Shown: in pieces, positions 7,265-14,594 of the stretch | How the letters are laid out: each line of letters starts with the position of its first letter | How positions within the stretch are numbered: position 1 is the stretch's first letter | Source: an uncultured Gammaproteobacteria bacterium | Lineage (GTDB): Bacteria > Pseudomonadota > Gammaproteobacteria > Pseudomonadales > Pseudohongiellaceae | DNA: 36,821 nt | Direction: 5' to 3' | Assembly (NCBI GenBank): GCA_903837345.1 | Contig: CAILUG010000012.1 | Span: forward strand, 1 to 36,821 | The notes under the pieces: generated by a model | Database searches by the model: none | What the model was told of the DNA's origin: nothing | The model's input: only the letters and a program-made list of their open reading frames with translations | Translations under genes and position numbers: made by a program

Positions 7265-9676
7265 CTATTTTGTTGGTGGCGGTGCACTTGCTGCCAGTTG
7301 TTCCTTGGCTGACAGGCTTTTCATCCGGAACTGTTCGCTGTTGACAATCTGTAGCACCAGCGTTGAGAAACGGTAATTGTCCGCTGCGGCTTCCCGCACA
7401 ATACGCCTTACTGTCGGCATATCGGCATATTTGACCCCGCGCCCCAGTGCAAACGTCATCAGTTTCTCGGCAAAAGTCTGCACGAACTGCTGCGGACGCG
7501 CCATCAGTGCAGCCCGCAATGCGACCGGACTGCCCACTCTGGTGCCATCTGCCATCACACCTGATGCATCGATCGGCGTCCTCGCCATACGGTCATTGTC
7601 ACGCCAGCGGCCGACCGCATCGAAATTTTCCAGTGAAAAACCGAGCGGATCGATGACGCCATGACAGCCGTTGCAGGAAGGATTGCTGCGGTGGGTTTCC
7701 AGCCGCTCCCGCACCGTAGTGAACTCCTGGCCGATTTCAACTTCCTTGAAGCTTTCGACATTGGGTGGCGGTGCTGCCGGTGGTGTGCCGACGATTTTTT
7801 CCAGCAGCCATTTGCCACGCAATACCGGCGAGGTGCGATTGGGATATGAGGAGACCATCAGCACTGCCCCTTTGCCGAGCAGCCCCCACCGGTTTTTATC
7901 CCGCAGTTGCACGCGGCGGAATTCGCTGCCGCGGATGTCATTGATGCCGTAATGCAGGGCCAGGGTTTCATTAAGGTAAGTGTGATCTGCTGTCAAAAGT
8001 TCCAGCACGCTACGGTTTTCGCTGAAGATGCTCTGCATGAACAGCACCGCTTCCTGGGTAAGATCTGCGCGGATATTGCGGTCAACATCCCTGAATAATT
8101 GGCCATCCGGAGTGATGTTTTTGAGCTCAGCCAGCCCCAGCCACTGGTAGCCGAAATTGCTGGCAAGATTTTTTGCACGCGGATCCTTCAGCATGCGTTG
8201 CACCTGCTGTGCCAGCACGGCCGGTTTCTTGAGACCCTCATCAGTAGCAACCTTGAGCAAGGTTTCGTCAGGCACGGAACTCCATAAAAAGAATGACAGC
8301 CGTGACGCCAGCTCCAGACTGCTCAGCTCGTAACTGGCACCGGTGGGCGATGCCTTCCGCACCGGTTCTATCCGAAACAGGAATTTGGGATGCGCCAGAA
8401 TGCCCGACAGCGCAAAGCTGATGCCCTTCTCAAAGCCACCTTCGGCCTTGCCAGCCTCATACATATGCATCAACAGCCTGGTATCGTCGTCGGCGAGAAA
8501 ACCCTTGAAGGCTGCATTGGCGAGTGTTGTCACAATCTGTCTGGCACAGGCGCTCTCGTTCACATCGCGGCCGGGATAGCAGGAGAATATTTTCTGGCGG
8601 CTGGGAGTCTTGCCCAAACCGGTGGCACGCACCGGGCCATAGATTTCAATTTCCCGCAACGGTGGCAGCGCATCCTGCCCTTTCCTGGGCGACTGCTGCT
8701 GCAGCGGAGCATCTGATTCCGCAAACGAGCGATGCAGAAAAAACACGGCCAGCTTGTGCGGGCCGGCGGTGGTGCTGAGCGGGATATTGCGCAACCTTGC
8801 ATTCAATTCATCGAAGGCGGGGGCTCGCAGCTTGTCCTCACGTCCGGCTTCCTCCAGACCGCCAATAGTCGTTTCAAAAAACTTGCTGCCGTCGATGGTG
8901 GCAACCAGAGTGCTCTTGTAATCGAAACCGGCAGGCGCCAGGCCAGCGGCCATGCTGCCGATATTCAGCAGATAGTCGCCATCACTGGGAAAATAATGTT
9001 CCACCACCGCGCCGCCGCGCGAACCCAGCGGCAGTCCGTCAATATGAAAGGCCTGCCCGGCCTGGGAAAGCGTATACGGCGTGCCTGAGGGACTGGCTGC
9101 GGGCGTGCCTATGGCCTGCTCACTCACCACCCTGGCAGCACCCAGATACTGGTCAATGAACGTGGGCGTTACCTGCAGTGCCGTGGCGATATTGTCGAAG
9201 CCGTCTTCGGCACCATCCACCGGCAACAACGCTTCGGGATCTATATCAAGCTGCAACAAGTCGCGGATGACATTCGCATATTCGGTACGGTTCAGGCGGT
9301 GCAGCAGTTTGTCGCCCGCCGCAGGCGTGGTTTGCGGCTGGTCAAGCTTGCCTTCCAGCCACGCGACAAACGCATCAACCTCGTGACTGTCGGGGCGTTG
9401 CTTGCCGGGTGGCGGCATCATCCTGCCGCGCAACTTGCGCACCACTTTTTCCCACACCTCGGCATCCCGGGTGATGGTGTCGTGACTCATCTGCTCGAAC
9501 GCCAGGCCACCGCTGAAGTCATCCTGGTTATGACAGTCCATGCAGTACTTGTTCAGCAGGTTCCATTGGTCATCGGCCTTCGCGCCTGTGCATGCCAACA
9601 ACACCATGGCGAACAGACAGGCAACACTATTGCTGGCCAGCGTCTTGTTTGCAGTGATGGTCGCCGGTTTTGTCAT
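7265..9676 (-). CDS. DUF1587/1595/1592/1588/1585 multidomain c-type cytochrome-like protein
   Basis: This 803-residue exported protein has the multidomain order seen in Planctomycetes and Myxococcota. Residues about 40-110 are a cytochrome-like domain with CMDCH (45-49) and a possible axial Met in MMPPP (86-90). DUF1587 follows (RLNRTEYANVIRDLL, about 126-190), then DUF1595 (about 365-430), DUF1592 (ELASRLSFFLWSSVPD, about 445-575), DUF1588 (SYPNRTSPVLRGKWLLE, about 580-680) with a second haem motif CNGCH (668-672), and DUF1585 (about 703-785). The N-terminal signal ends in either a lipobox-like LLAC or AKA. Its ATG overlaps the stop of the upstream gene (ATGA). The two haem motifs suggest electron transfer with the DUF1552 partner. 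Confidence 0.9.
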   Translation of the reverse strand: MTKPATITANKTLASNSVACLFAMVLLACTGAKADDQWNLLNKYCMDCHNQDDFSGGLAFEQMSHDTITRDAEVWEKVVRKLRGRMMPPPGKQRPDSHEVDAFVAWLEGKLDQPQTTPAAGDKLLHRLNRTEYANVIRDLLQLDIDPEALLPVDGAEDGFDNIATALQVTPTFIDQYLGAARVVSEQAIGTPAASPSGTPYTLSQAGQAFHIDGLPLGSRGGAVVEHYFPSDGDYLLNIGSMAAGLAPAGFDYKSTLVATIDGSKFFETTIGGLEEAGREDKLRAPAFDELNARLRNIPLSTTAGPHKLAVFFLHRSFAESDAPLQQQSPRKGQDALPPLREIEIYGPVRATGLGKTPSRQKIFSCYPGRDVNESACARQIVTTLANAAFKGFLADDDTRLLMHMYEAGKAEGGFEKGISFALSGILAHPKFLFRIEPVRKASPTGASYELSSLELASRLSFFLWSSVPDETLLKVATDEGLKKPAVLAQQVQRMLKDPRAKNLASNFGYQWLGLAELKNITPDGQLFRDVDRNIRADLTQEAVLFMQSIFSENRSVLELLTADHTYLNETLALHYGINDIRGSEFRRVQLRDKNRWGLLGKGAVLMVSSYPNRTSPVLRGKWLLEKIVGTPPAAPPPNVESFKEVEIGQEFTTVRERLETHRSNPSCNGCHGVIDPLGFSLENFDAVGRWRDNDRMARTPIDASGVMADGTRVGSPVALRAALMARPQQFVQTFAEKLMTFALGRGVKYADMPTVRRIVREAAADNYRFSTLVLQIVNSEQFRMKSLSAKEQLAASAPPPTK

Positions 9677-10644
9677 GGCAGCTTCAGTAACCGGGTGCTC
9701 TGTGGATCCCGTAAATGCCCCTGGATGCTTTGCCAGGCCAGCGTCATGAACTGCGTGGGTTCGCCCATGGCAGCATCAAACTCCGCAGTGGGCTTTTCCA
9801 GCAGTATTTCCGCGAGACTTTCACTCTTGATGAACGAGCCATGCAAACGATCAAAGATGGTGAGGTACATCTGGTTTTGTGCCCGCAACTCCGGCAGCGT
9901 CATAAGGTCGCCATACGCCGGAACAATGCTGGTGTTGGCATTGGGGACCGACAGCAATGATACGAAGCTGTCCAGCATGCCGCCGATGTAACCACCGGTC
10001 GACCAGTCAAGCTCGGGCCAGCGCCGGTTGGATACCAGCCCGCCGGTAACCAGCACATTCTCATCCTCGAAATAAATCCAGATATCGCCGTCAGTGTGGG
10101 CATTGCGCATGTAGCCGTACTGCACCTTGCGGTCGCCGAGCCGGATCATGCCGTCGTCGAAAAAAGTGGTGCCGGGCAACGCCACGGCCGGCAGCGGCGA
10201 AAATGTGATACCTGACCACCGCTGCCAGACTTCGGTACTCTGCCACAGCATGGTGTTTTCATGGGCAATGATCTGCACGCCCTGCTGCCCCAGTGGTTGA
10301 TTGGAGCCAGTCTGCTCCCGATGCCAGTGGGTATTGAACAGGGCCCGGTACGGCCGGCCAGGAAAATTCTGCGCGATGGCCTTGTGCAATTCGCCGAACC
10401 AGTCGCTGTGGCCGCCATCCACCATGATCAGGCCTTCAGAGCTGTCTGCCACCAATACATTGCTGTCGGGGCCTTTCACCAAAAGCATCTTGTCTGACAG
10501 ACGCTGCGTCTGTATTTTGGTGGCCTGTGCAAACAACGCCCGGGATCCCGGCCAAGGCACAGCCGAACCAGTCAGTACGGCCGCTTGTTTGAGAAAGCCT
10601 CTGCGGCCCGGCTTACGGTCCTTGCAACTACGATTGGTTTCCAT
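9673..10644 (-). CDS. Tat-exported metallo-beta-lactamase-fold protein with a reduced metal site
   Basis: This 323-residue protein starts with a twin-arginine signal (GRRGFLKQAAVLTGSAV). The MBL fold is clear: SNVLVADSSEGLIMVDGG strand, HWHREQTGSN (106-115), HTDGDIWIYF (His183) and LVTGGLVS. The canonical HxHxDH is changed: Asp to Glu110 and His to Gln111. The Asp of the GDxL motif is Gly202, and the last His is replaced around AYGD (Tyr244). The three remaining His could hold one metal. A THWHxEQTGxN form occurs in a known MBL subgroup, so this is probably not decay. It is the first gene of the operon continuing through DUF1592, DUF1552 and ankyrin proteins. Catalysis and substrate are unknown. 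Confidence 0.85.
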   Translation of the reverse strand: METNRSCKDRKPGRRGFLKQAAVLTGSAVPWPGSRALFAQATKIQTQRLSDKMLLVKGPDSNVLVADSSEGLIMVDGGHSDWFGELHKAIAQNFPGRPYRALFNTHWHREQTGSNQPLGQQGVQIIAHENTMLWQSTEVWQRWSGITFSPLPAVALPGTTFFDDGMIRLGDRKVQYGYMRNAHTDGDIWIYFEDENVLVTGGLVSNRRWPELDWSTGGYIGGMLDSFVSLLSVPNANTSIVPAYGDLMTLPELRAQNQMYLTIFDRLHGSFIKSESLAEILLEKPTAEFDAAMGEPTQFMTLAWQSIQGHLRDPQSTRLLKLP

Positions 10645-10674
10645 GCGTATTTTCGAAGGTTTCGCTTGAACTGG

Positions 10675-10690
10675 TGCAGGAAAACCTGCA
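10675..10690. promoter_or_regulatory. Inverted repeat in the divergent region before DUF6152 copy 2
   Basis: TGCAGG and CCTGCA flank AAAA, and GTTTTAT follows on the plus strand. The site lies 45 bases before the DUF6152 ATG and 31 bases before the MBL-gene ATG on the other strand. It could be an operator for both units or a small leader hairpin. Confidence 0.45.
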
Positions 10691-10734
10691 GTTTTATCGA
10701 AGAATTTTCATGTTTTTCATTCGAGGGAGAGGTT

Positions 10735-11136
10735 ATGAAAGTCAATCGTAAAAGTAAACCGCTATTCTCTGTCACCTTGTTGTCGGCACTGCTGATGAGC
10801 AACGCCGCATGGGCGCATCATTCCGTGAGCAGCGAGTTTGACACCAACAAAACCATTGATGTGCGCGGCACCATCACCAAGGTTGAATGGGCCAATCCGC
10901 ACATCTGGCTCGCGCTGGATGTAACCGGCGCCGACGGCAAAGTTGTCAAATGGGGCTGTGAAATGGGTTCACCCAACCAGCTGGTGCGCCAGGGTTTCAC
11001 CAAAGAGAATCTGCCGGTAGGCACCGTCATTCGCACCCAGGCCAATCCTGCCAGAGACGGCTCCAACACCTGCAGCACCAGAAAGATCACACTGGATGAC
11101 GGCACTCCGGTGTTCAGTCGCCCCAGCGGCCAATAG
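10735..11136 (+). CDS. DUF6152-family periplasmic protein (copy 2)
   Basis: A 133-residue protein begins at ATG 10735, behind GAGGGAGAGG; an in-frame start 150 bases upstream would put non-signal sequence before the signal peptide. The signal ends AWA and the mature protein begins His-His-Ser, as in copy 1. The shared core is VRGTITKVEWANPHIWLALDV, then WGCEMGSPNQLVRQGFT and LPVGTVIRTQANPARDG. Two cysteines (CEMG and NTCSTRK) are absent from copy 1. It is 15 bases from the partner gene at 11152 and divergent from the MBL operon. Confidence 0.87.
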   Translation: MKVNRKSKPLFSVTLLSALLMSNAAWAHHSVSSEFDTNKTIDVRGTITKVEWANPHIWLALDVTGADGKVVKWGCEMGSPNQLVRQGFTKENLPVGTVIRTQANPARDGSNTCSTRKITLDDGTPVFSRPSGQ

Positions 11137-11151
11137 CGCAAGGATGACCCA

Positions 11152-11931
11152 ATGAATCTGACCAGAGTTTTCAAGGCCACCTGTCTCTCGCTGTTATTGG
11201 TTGGCGGACTTGCCCAGCAGGCCTTTGCACAAACCGCAGCGGCAATTCCGCGACTGTCGAGCGGCAAGCCCGACCTGAACGGCGTATGGGAATTTCCCTA
11301 TGTGCCCGACATGTCCGCCAAGGGCAACGGCAAGAACCAGACCGGTGCCGGGCCACTCCCCTACACCGCTGCCGGCAAACTGAACATGGACCGCTACGAC
11401 GCTGCCAAGGGCGATTACACCGGTGCCTGCCTGCCGTTCGGGCATGTGCGTTCAATGAACTCGCCCAACCCGGTGCAGTTTTTCCAGACCGACAAGGCAT
11501 TCGCCTATCTGTTTGAAGTGAACACCTGGCACCATGCTTTCAAGATCGGTGGCAAGAACGATATCTATGACCAGCCAGCCAGCTGGTATGGCAACTCCCA
11601 CGGCGAATGGAGTGGCGATACCTTCGTAGTCACCACCGGCAATTACAACGGCAAGACCAGACTGGACACTGCCGGCCATCCGCACAGCAACAAACTCACC
11701 GTCACTGAAAAGTTCACGCTGCGTGATGCCAATTCGCTCGACTATGAAGTAACCATCAATGACCCGATCTACTATTCAGCGCCGTGGAGCAACAAGCGCA
11801 TCTTCACCCGCATGAAGGGTGAGCTGGGCTTGCTGGAATATGCCTGCGAAGAAAACAACCGCGGCTTGTGGGAAGGCCGCATCAAGCCACCGGATTACAC
11901 CAACTGGCACACCTACAAGGATGGAGAGTAA
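11152..11931 (+). CDS. Exported WE-motif protein, partner of DUF6152; unknown function
   Basis: A 259-residue protein has a Sec signal ending at AFA (residue about 25). The mature part starts LSSGKPDLNGVWEF and contains GACLPFGHVRSM, a long middle stretch with HHAF and WYGNSHGEW, and TRLDTAGHPHSNKLTVTEKF. It is homologous to the lipoprotein at 714-1553, but has a cleavable signal instead of a lipobox and a 20-residue shorter chain. Proteins with this D-L-x-G-x-W start are common beside DUF6152 genes. I can assign no activity. It is co-transcribed with the DUF6152 gene 15 bases upstream. Confidence 0.78.
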   Translation: MNLTRVFKATCLSLLLVGGLAQQAFAQTAAAIPRLSSGKPDLNGVWEFPYVPDMSAKGNGKNQTGAGPLPYTAAGKLNMDRYDAAKGDYTGACLPFGHVRSMNSPNPVQFFQTDKAFAYLFEVNTWHHAFKIGGKNDIYDQPASWYGNSHGEWSGDTFVVTTGNYNGKTRLDTAGHPHSNKLTVTEKFTLRDANSLDYEVTINDPIYYSAPWSNKRIFTRMKGELGLLEYACEENNRGLWEGRIKPPDYTNWHTYKDGE

Positions 11932-11940
11932 GACGAAGTT

Positions 11941-11971
11941 GACCGGATGACTGGTTCCCCAGTCACCGGTC
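11941..11971. terminator. Convergent intergenic hairpin
   Basis: Arms GACCGG + TGACTGG pair with CCAGTCA + CCGGTC around a TTCC loop, with one bulged A at 11947. It lies between the convergent genes ending at 11931 and 11982. The 13-bp stem is strong, but no T-run follows on the plus strand and only a weak one on the minus strand. It may stop or stabilise both transcripts. Confidence 0.55.
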
Positions 11972-11981
11972 AGCAGCCCTG

Positions 11982-13865
11982 CTATTTACCGTCAACCGAC
12001 AATCCCAGCAGCACGTTACCCGGGGTCTCGCCGTTGGCGATATAGCCGGAAGTGACTATCAGCATGCCACCGGCAATGGCCGGACCGGGGCCATCCATCG
12101 AACCGCCGCGGCCGGTGAGTCCACCAACCGCTTCATAGGTGCGGACGCTGTCGAAATCCCACACTACCTTGCCGTCGCTGGTGGAATATCCGCGCAGATG
12201 ACCGTCGGCAGCGCCCGAGAAGGCAATGCCGTTGATTGCGCTGACCGCGGCCAATTGGGCCGGGCTGCAGCGCGACCGCAGGCCGCAATCGGCGGGCGGC
12301 GTGTGCCAGACTACTGCACCGGTGTCGAGCTTGAGTGCAAACATGCCGCCACCGGCTCTCGGATCGACATCGGTATTCGGGTTGCCTGGCACCACGATGC
12401 GTCCCATGTCGGACAAGGCTACGTAGAGGTTGGCCTGATCTGCTGCCGAGCCCCACTGGATGCCGCCGAGCGTGCCACCCTTGCCGAGGCGCACCGACCA
12501 CAGCAGCGCGCCGTCATGGTCGGGATCAATAGCATGCACGAGACCTGACTTCTGGCCGGCGACCAGCACGCGGCGGCCATGGCCGAGATCGACCAGGATC
12601 GGCGACGAGGCAAAATCAAAATCAGGACCGTTGGTGGCAGGGCACGCCGTGGTGTCGGTCATGCGGCAAGCGCTGTTGTAGGCATCATTGGCCGTCATCT
12701 GTTTCGACCACAACATTTTGCCGGTATCGAGATCCAGAGCGATGAACGCATCGCTGGTGGTGGTGGGCGGATCGCTGTAGTTGTCGCCGGTGGTGACGTA
12801 GACCGCACGCCTGACCGGATCGATGGTCGGACTCGACCATACTGGCGCACCCGACGGCCCCCACAACTGCACGCCCTTCTGGTTCTTGCCGGTCTGCTTC
12901 GGCACATCCACCGTCCAGGTTTTCCAGATCTGCTCCCCGGTCTGTGCGTCAAACGCCATCACACTGCCGCGGAATTTGCAGCATTCGTAATCAGCTGAAG
13001 TTGCCGCCACTTCCTCGCCGGAGGAAGTACCCAGATAGAGACGACCGTTGTACAGCATCACCGAGCCGGTGATTCTGGCGATCGGATAGTCATCGACTTT
13101 TTTCCGCCAGATCACTTCGCCGGTGAGGGCATCCAATGCATACAGGTTGGCAGCCCTGTCGCCGAAGAAGGCGGCGTAACGCGGGCCGGCGGCAGTATTG
13201 ATGCTGCCAATACTCACTGCTCCCCGCACAGGCGCCGTGGTTTTGAAATACCAGTGAATGCAGCCGGTCGACGCGCTCAGCGAATACATGAGGCTGCCCG
13301 CGCTGCCCACGAACACACGTTCACCGACCACGACCGGTTGCGCGTTGGCGCTGAGGTCACCCGGGAAGGCAAAGGCCCATTTCACTTTCAGTTTCGGTAC
13401 GTCGGCGGCAGCGAGGCTGGTGACTGCAGGATCCGCGAATCGCGAGTTGGTCGCGGTAACGCCCCAACCATTCCATGCCTGCGAGCGTAACAAATCCGCA
13501 GCTGCCGGATTGGACCAGGCCTGCGGCAGCGCGGACTTCGCACACATCGCGCTCGCCGGCGGCATGGTATCCAGCGGCCTGGAAAATTTCTTGCCGGTGA
13601 CATATTCCGCGATGGCGCGATGATCAGGCGAGGACCGGTTGGCTGCCATCGAAATCATCGAACCAGTCTGCAGCGCATCGAATATCTGCTCAGGCGCCAG
13701 CAGTCGCAACACCTCCCGTTTCGGCGCGCGCTCGTTGCCGCCCTCGTGACAGCCGGAGCACAGCGAGGTATACAGTGCGCCGCCGTCCTGGGCGGAAAGC
13801 TCACTCGCAGAAGCAAGCAATACCACAGCAGATACCAGTGCACGACCGATTCTTTTTGTCATCAT
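11982..13865 (-). CDS. Cytochrome c-PQQ dehydrogenase, polyvinyl-alcohol-dehydrogenase-like
   Basis: This 627-residue protein is taken to start at ATG 13865; a TTG lies two codons earlier. A signal peptide is followed by a small cytochrome c domain with CSGCH (36-40) and a candidate Met ligand in GSMISM. Residues from about 130 form a PQQ-binding beta-propeller: SQAWNGWGVTATNSRF, repeated D-x-x-TGxxxW blades, and a vicinal Cys pair in YECCKFRG. A haem c domain in front of the propeller matches polyvinyl-alcohol dehydrogenase; classical methanol-type quinohaemoproteins carry it at the C-terminus. It should oxidise alcohols in the periplasm. The true substrate may be another secondary alcohol. 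It is the last gene of the 17239 operon. No PQQ biosynthesis genes are in the window. Confidence 0.85.
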   Translation of the reverse strand: MMTKRIGRALVSAVVLLASASELSAQDGGALYTSLCSGCHEGGNERAPKREVLRLLAPEQIFDALQTGSMISMAANRSSPDHRAIAEYVTGKKFSRPLDTMPPASAMCAKSALPQAWSNPAAADLLRSQAWNGWGVTATNSRFADPAVTSLAAADVPKLKVKWAFAFPGDLSANAQPVVVGERVFVGSAGSLMYSLSASTGCIHWYFKTTAPVRGAVSIGSINTAAGPRYAAFFGDRAANLYALDALTGEVIWRKKVDDYPIARITGSVMLYNGRLYLGTSSGEEVAATSADYECCKFRGSVMAFDAQTGEQIWKTWTVDVPKQTGKNQKGVQLWGPSGAPVWSSPTIDPVRRAVYVTTGDNYSDPPTTTSDAFIALDLDTGKMLWSKQMTANDAYNSACRMTDTTACPATNGPDFDFASSPILVDLGHGRRVLVAGQKSGLVHAIDPDHDGALLWSVRLGKGGTLGGIQWGSAADQANLYVALSDMGRIVVPGNPNTDVDPRAGGGMFALKLDTGAVVWHTPPADCGLRSRCSPAQLAAVSAINGIAFSGAADGHLRGYSTSDGKVVWDFDSVRTYEAVGGLTGRGGSMDGPGPAIAGGMLIVTSGYIANGETPGNVLLGLSVDGK

Positions 13866-13899
13866 GTTCAATTTGACTCAATAATCAAGAAGCACCATT

Positions 13900-14562
13900 T
13901 CAATGGGCAATGGGCAATAGCGGCGGCATGTTGGCCGGCAAGCGCTGATCAACCGCATGCAGCAGCACGGCGGCGAGCAGGTAATCTCCCATGATGCCGG
14001 CAATCTCAAGTGCGCCCTGGCGGGTGAATTTTGCTTCGGCCTCAGCCCAGGTAGCCGCTGACAGATGATGGTCACGCATGATTTCACGACCGTAGCGAAT
14101 GATCACGGCGTCCTTCGCATCAAGCGCTTCCAGCGGGCCGTTGTTCTTGATGGCATCCACAGTCGCTTTCGGTGCGCCTTCGCTTAGCGCCGCTGTTTCA
14201 TGGAAGGTGTATTCATACTGCTGATCGAACTCGCGCGCGCTCACCAGAATGGCCACTTCAATGTAGCGGCGGCCGATGATGCTGTCGTAACGCAGGTACT
14301 GGTTGAGGATGTCCATCGCCTGCGCCACTTTCGGCATATGCAGCGAAACACCTCCGGGCCCGATCATCGGCGTGGTGCGGTTGATTCCTGCCACCTTGTC
14401 GTAAATCGCCTGATCTTCCGGCTTCATGTCGCTGCGCATCAGGGGTGGCATGCGCGAGAGTGACTGGGGATTGATATCGGACGGTAATGATTGCGCCTTG
14501 GCAGAAGTGCCAACCATAAGCGCAGCGAGCGCTGCCACCCGCACCACAGCAAGGATATGCAT
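13900..14562 (-). CDS. Exported carboxymuconolactone-decarboxylase (AhpD-like) family protein
   Basis: A 220-residue protein has a signal peptide ending AKA (residue 23), with AGGAGAGAG before its ATG. The mature part matches the CMD helical domain: residues 76-140 (HMPKVAQAMDILNQYLRYDS, RRYIEVAILVSAREF, YEYTFHETAAL) and a second helical half at 150-205. There is no cysteine, so it lacks the CxxC peroxidatic site of AhpD and cannot work as that reductase. A lactone-handling role like that of gamma-carboxymuconolactone decarboxylase is possible. It lies between the molybdopterin subunit and the PQQ dehydrogenase in one operon, suggesting it acts on an intermediate of their substrate. Confidence 0.85.
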   Translation of the reverse strand: MHILAVVRVAALAALMVGTSAKAQSLPSDINPQSLSRMPPLMRSDMKPEDQAIYDKVAGINRTTPMIGPGGVSLHMPKVAQAMDILNQYLRYDSIIGRRYIEVAILVSAREFDQQYEYTFHETAALSEGAPKATVDAIKNNGPLEALDAKDAVIIRYGREIMRDHHLSAATWAEAEAKFTRQGALEIAGIMGDYLLAAVLLHAVDQRLPANMPPLLPIAH

Positions 14563-14594
14563 CAGCTCTCTCTCCTAATTGGCACTATGTGCTT

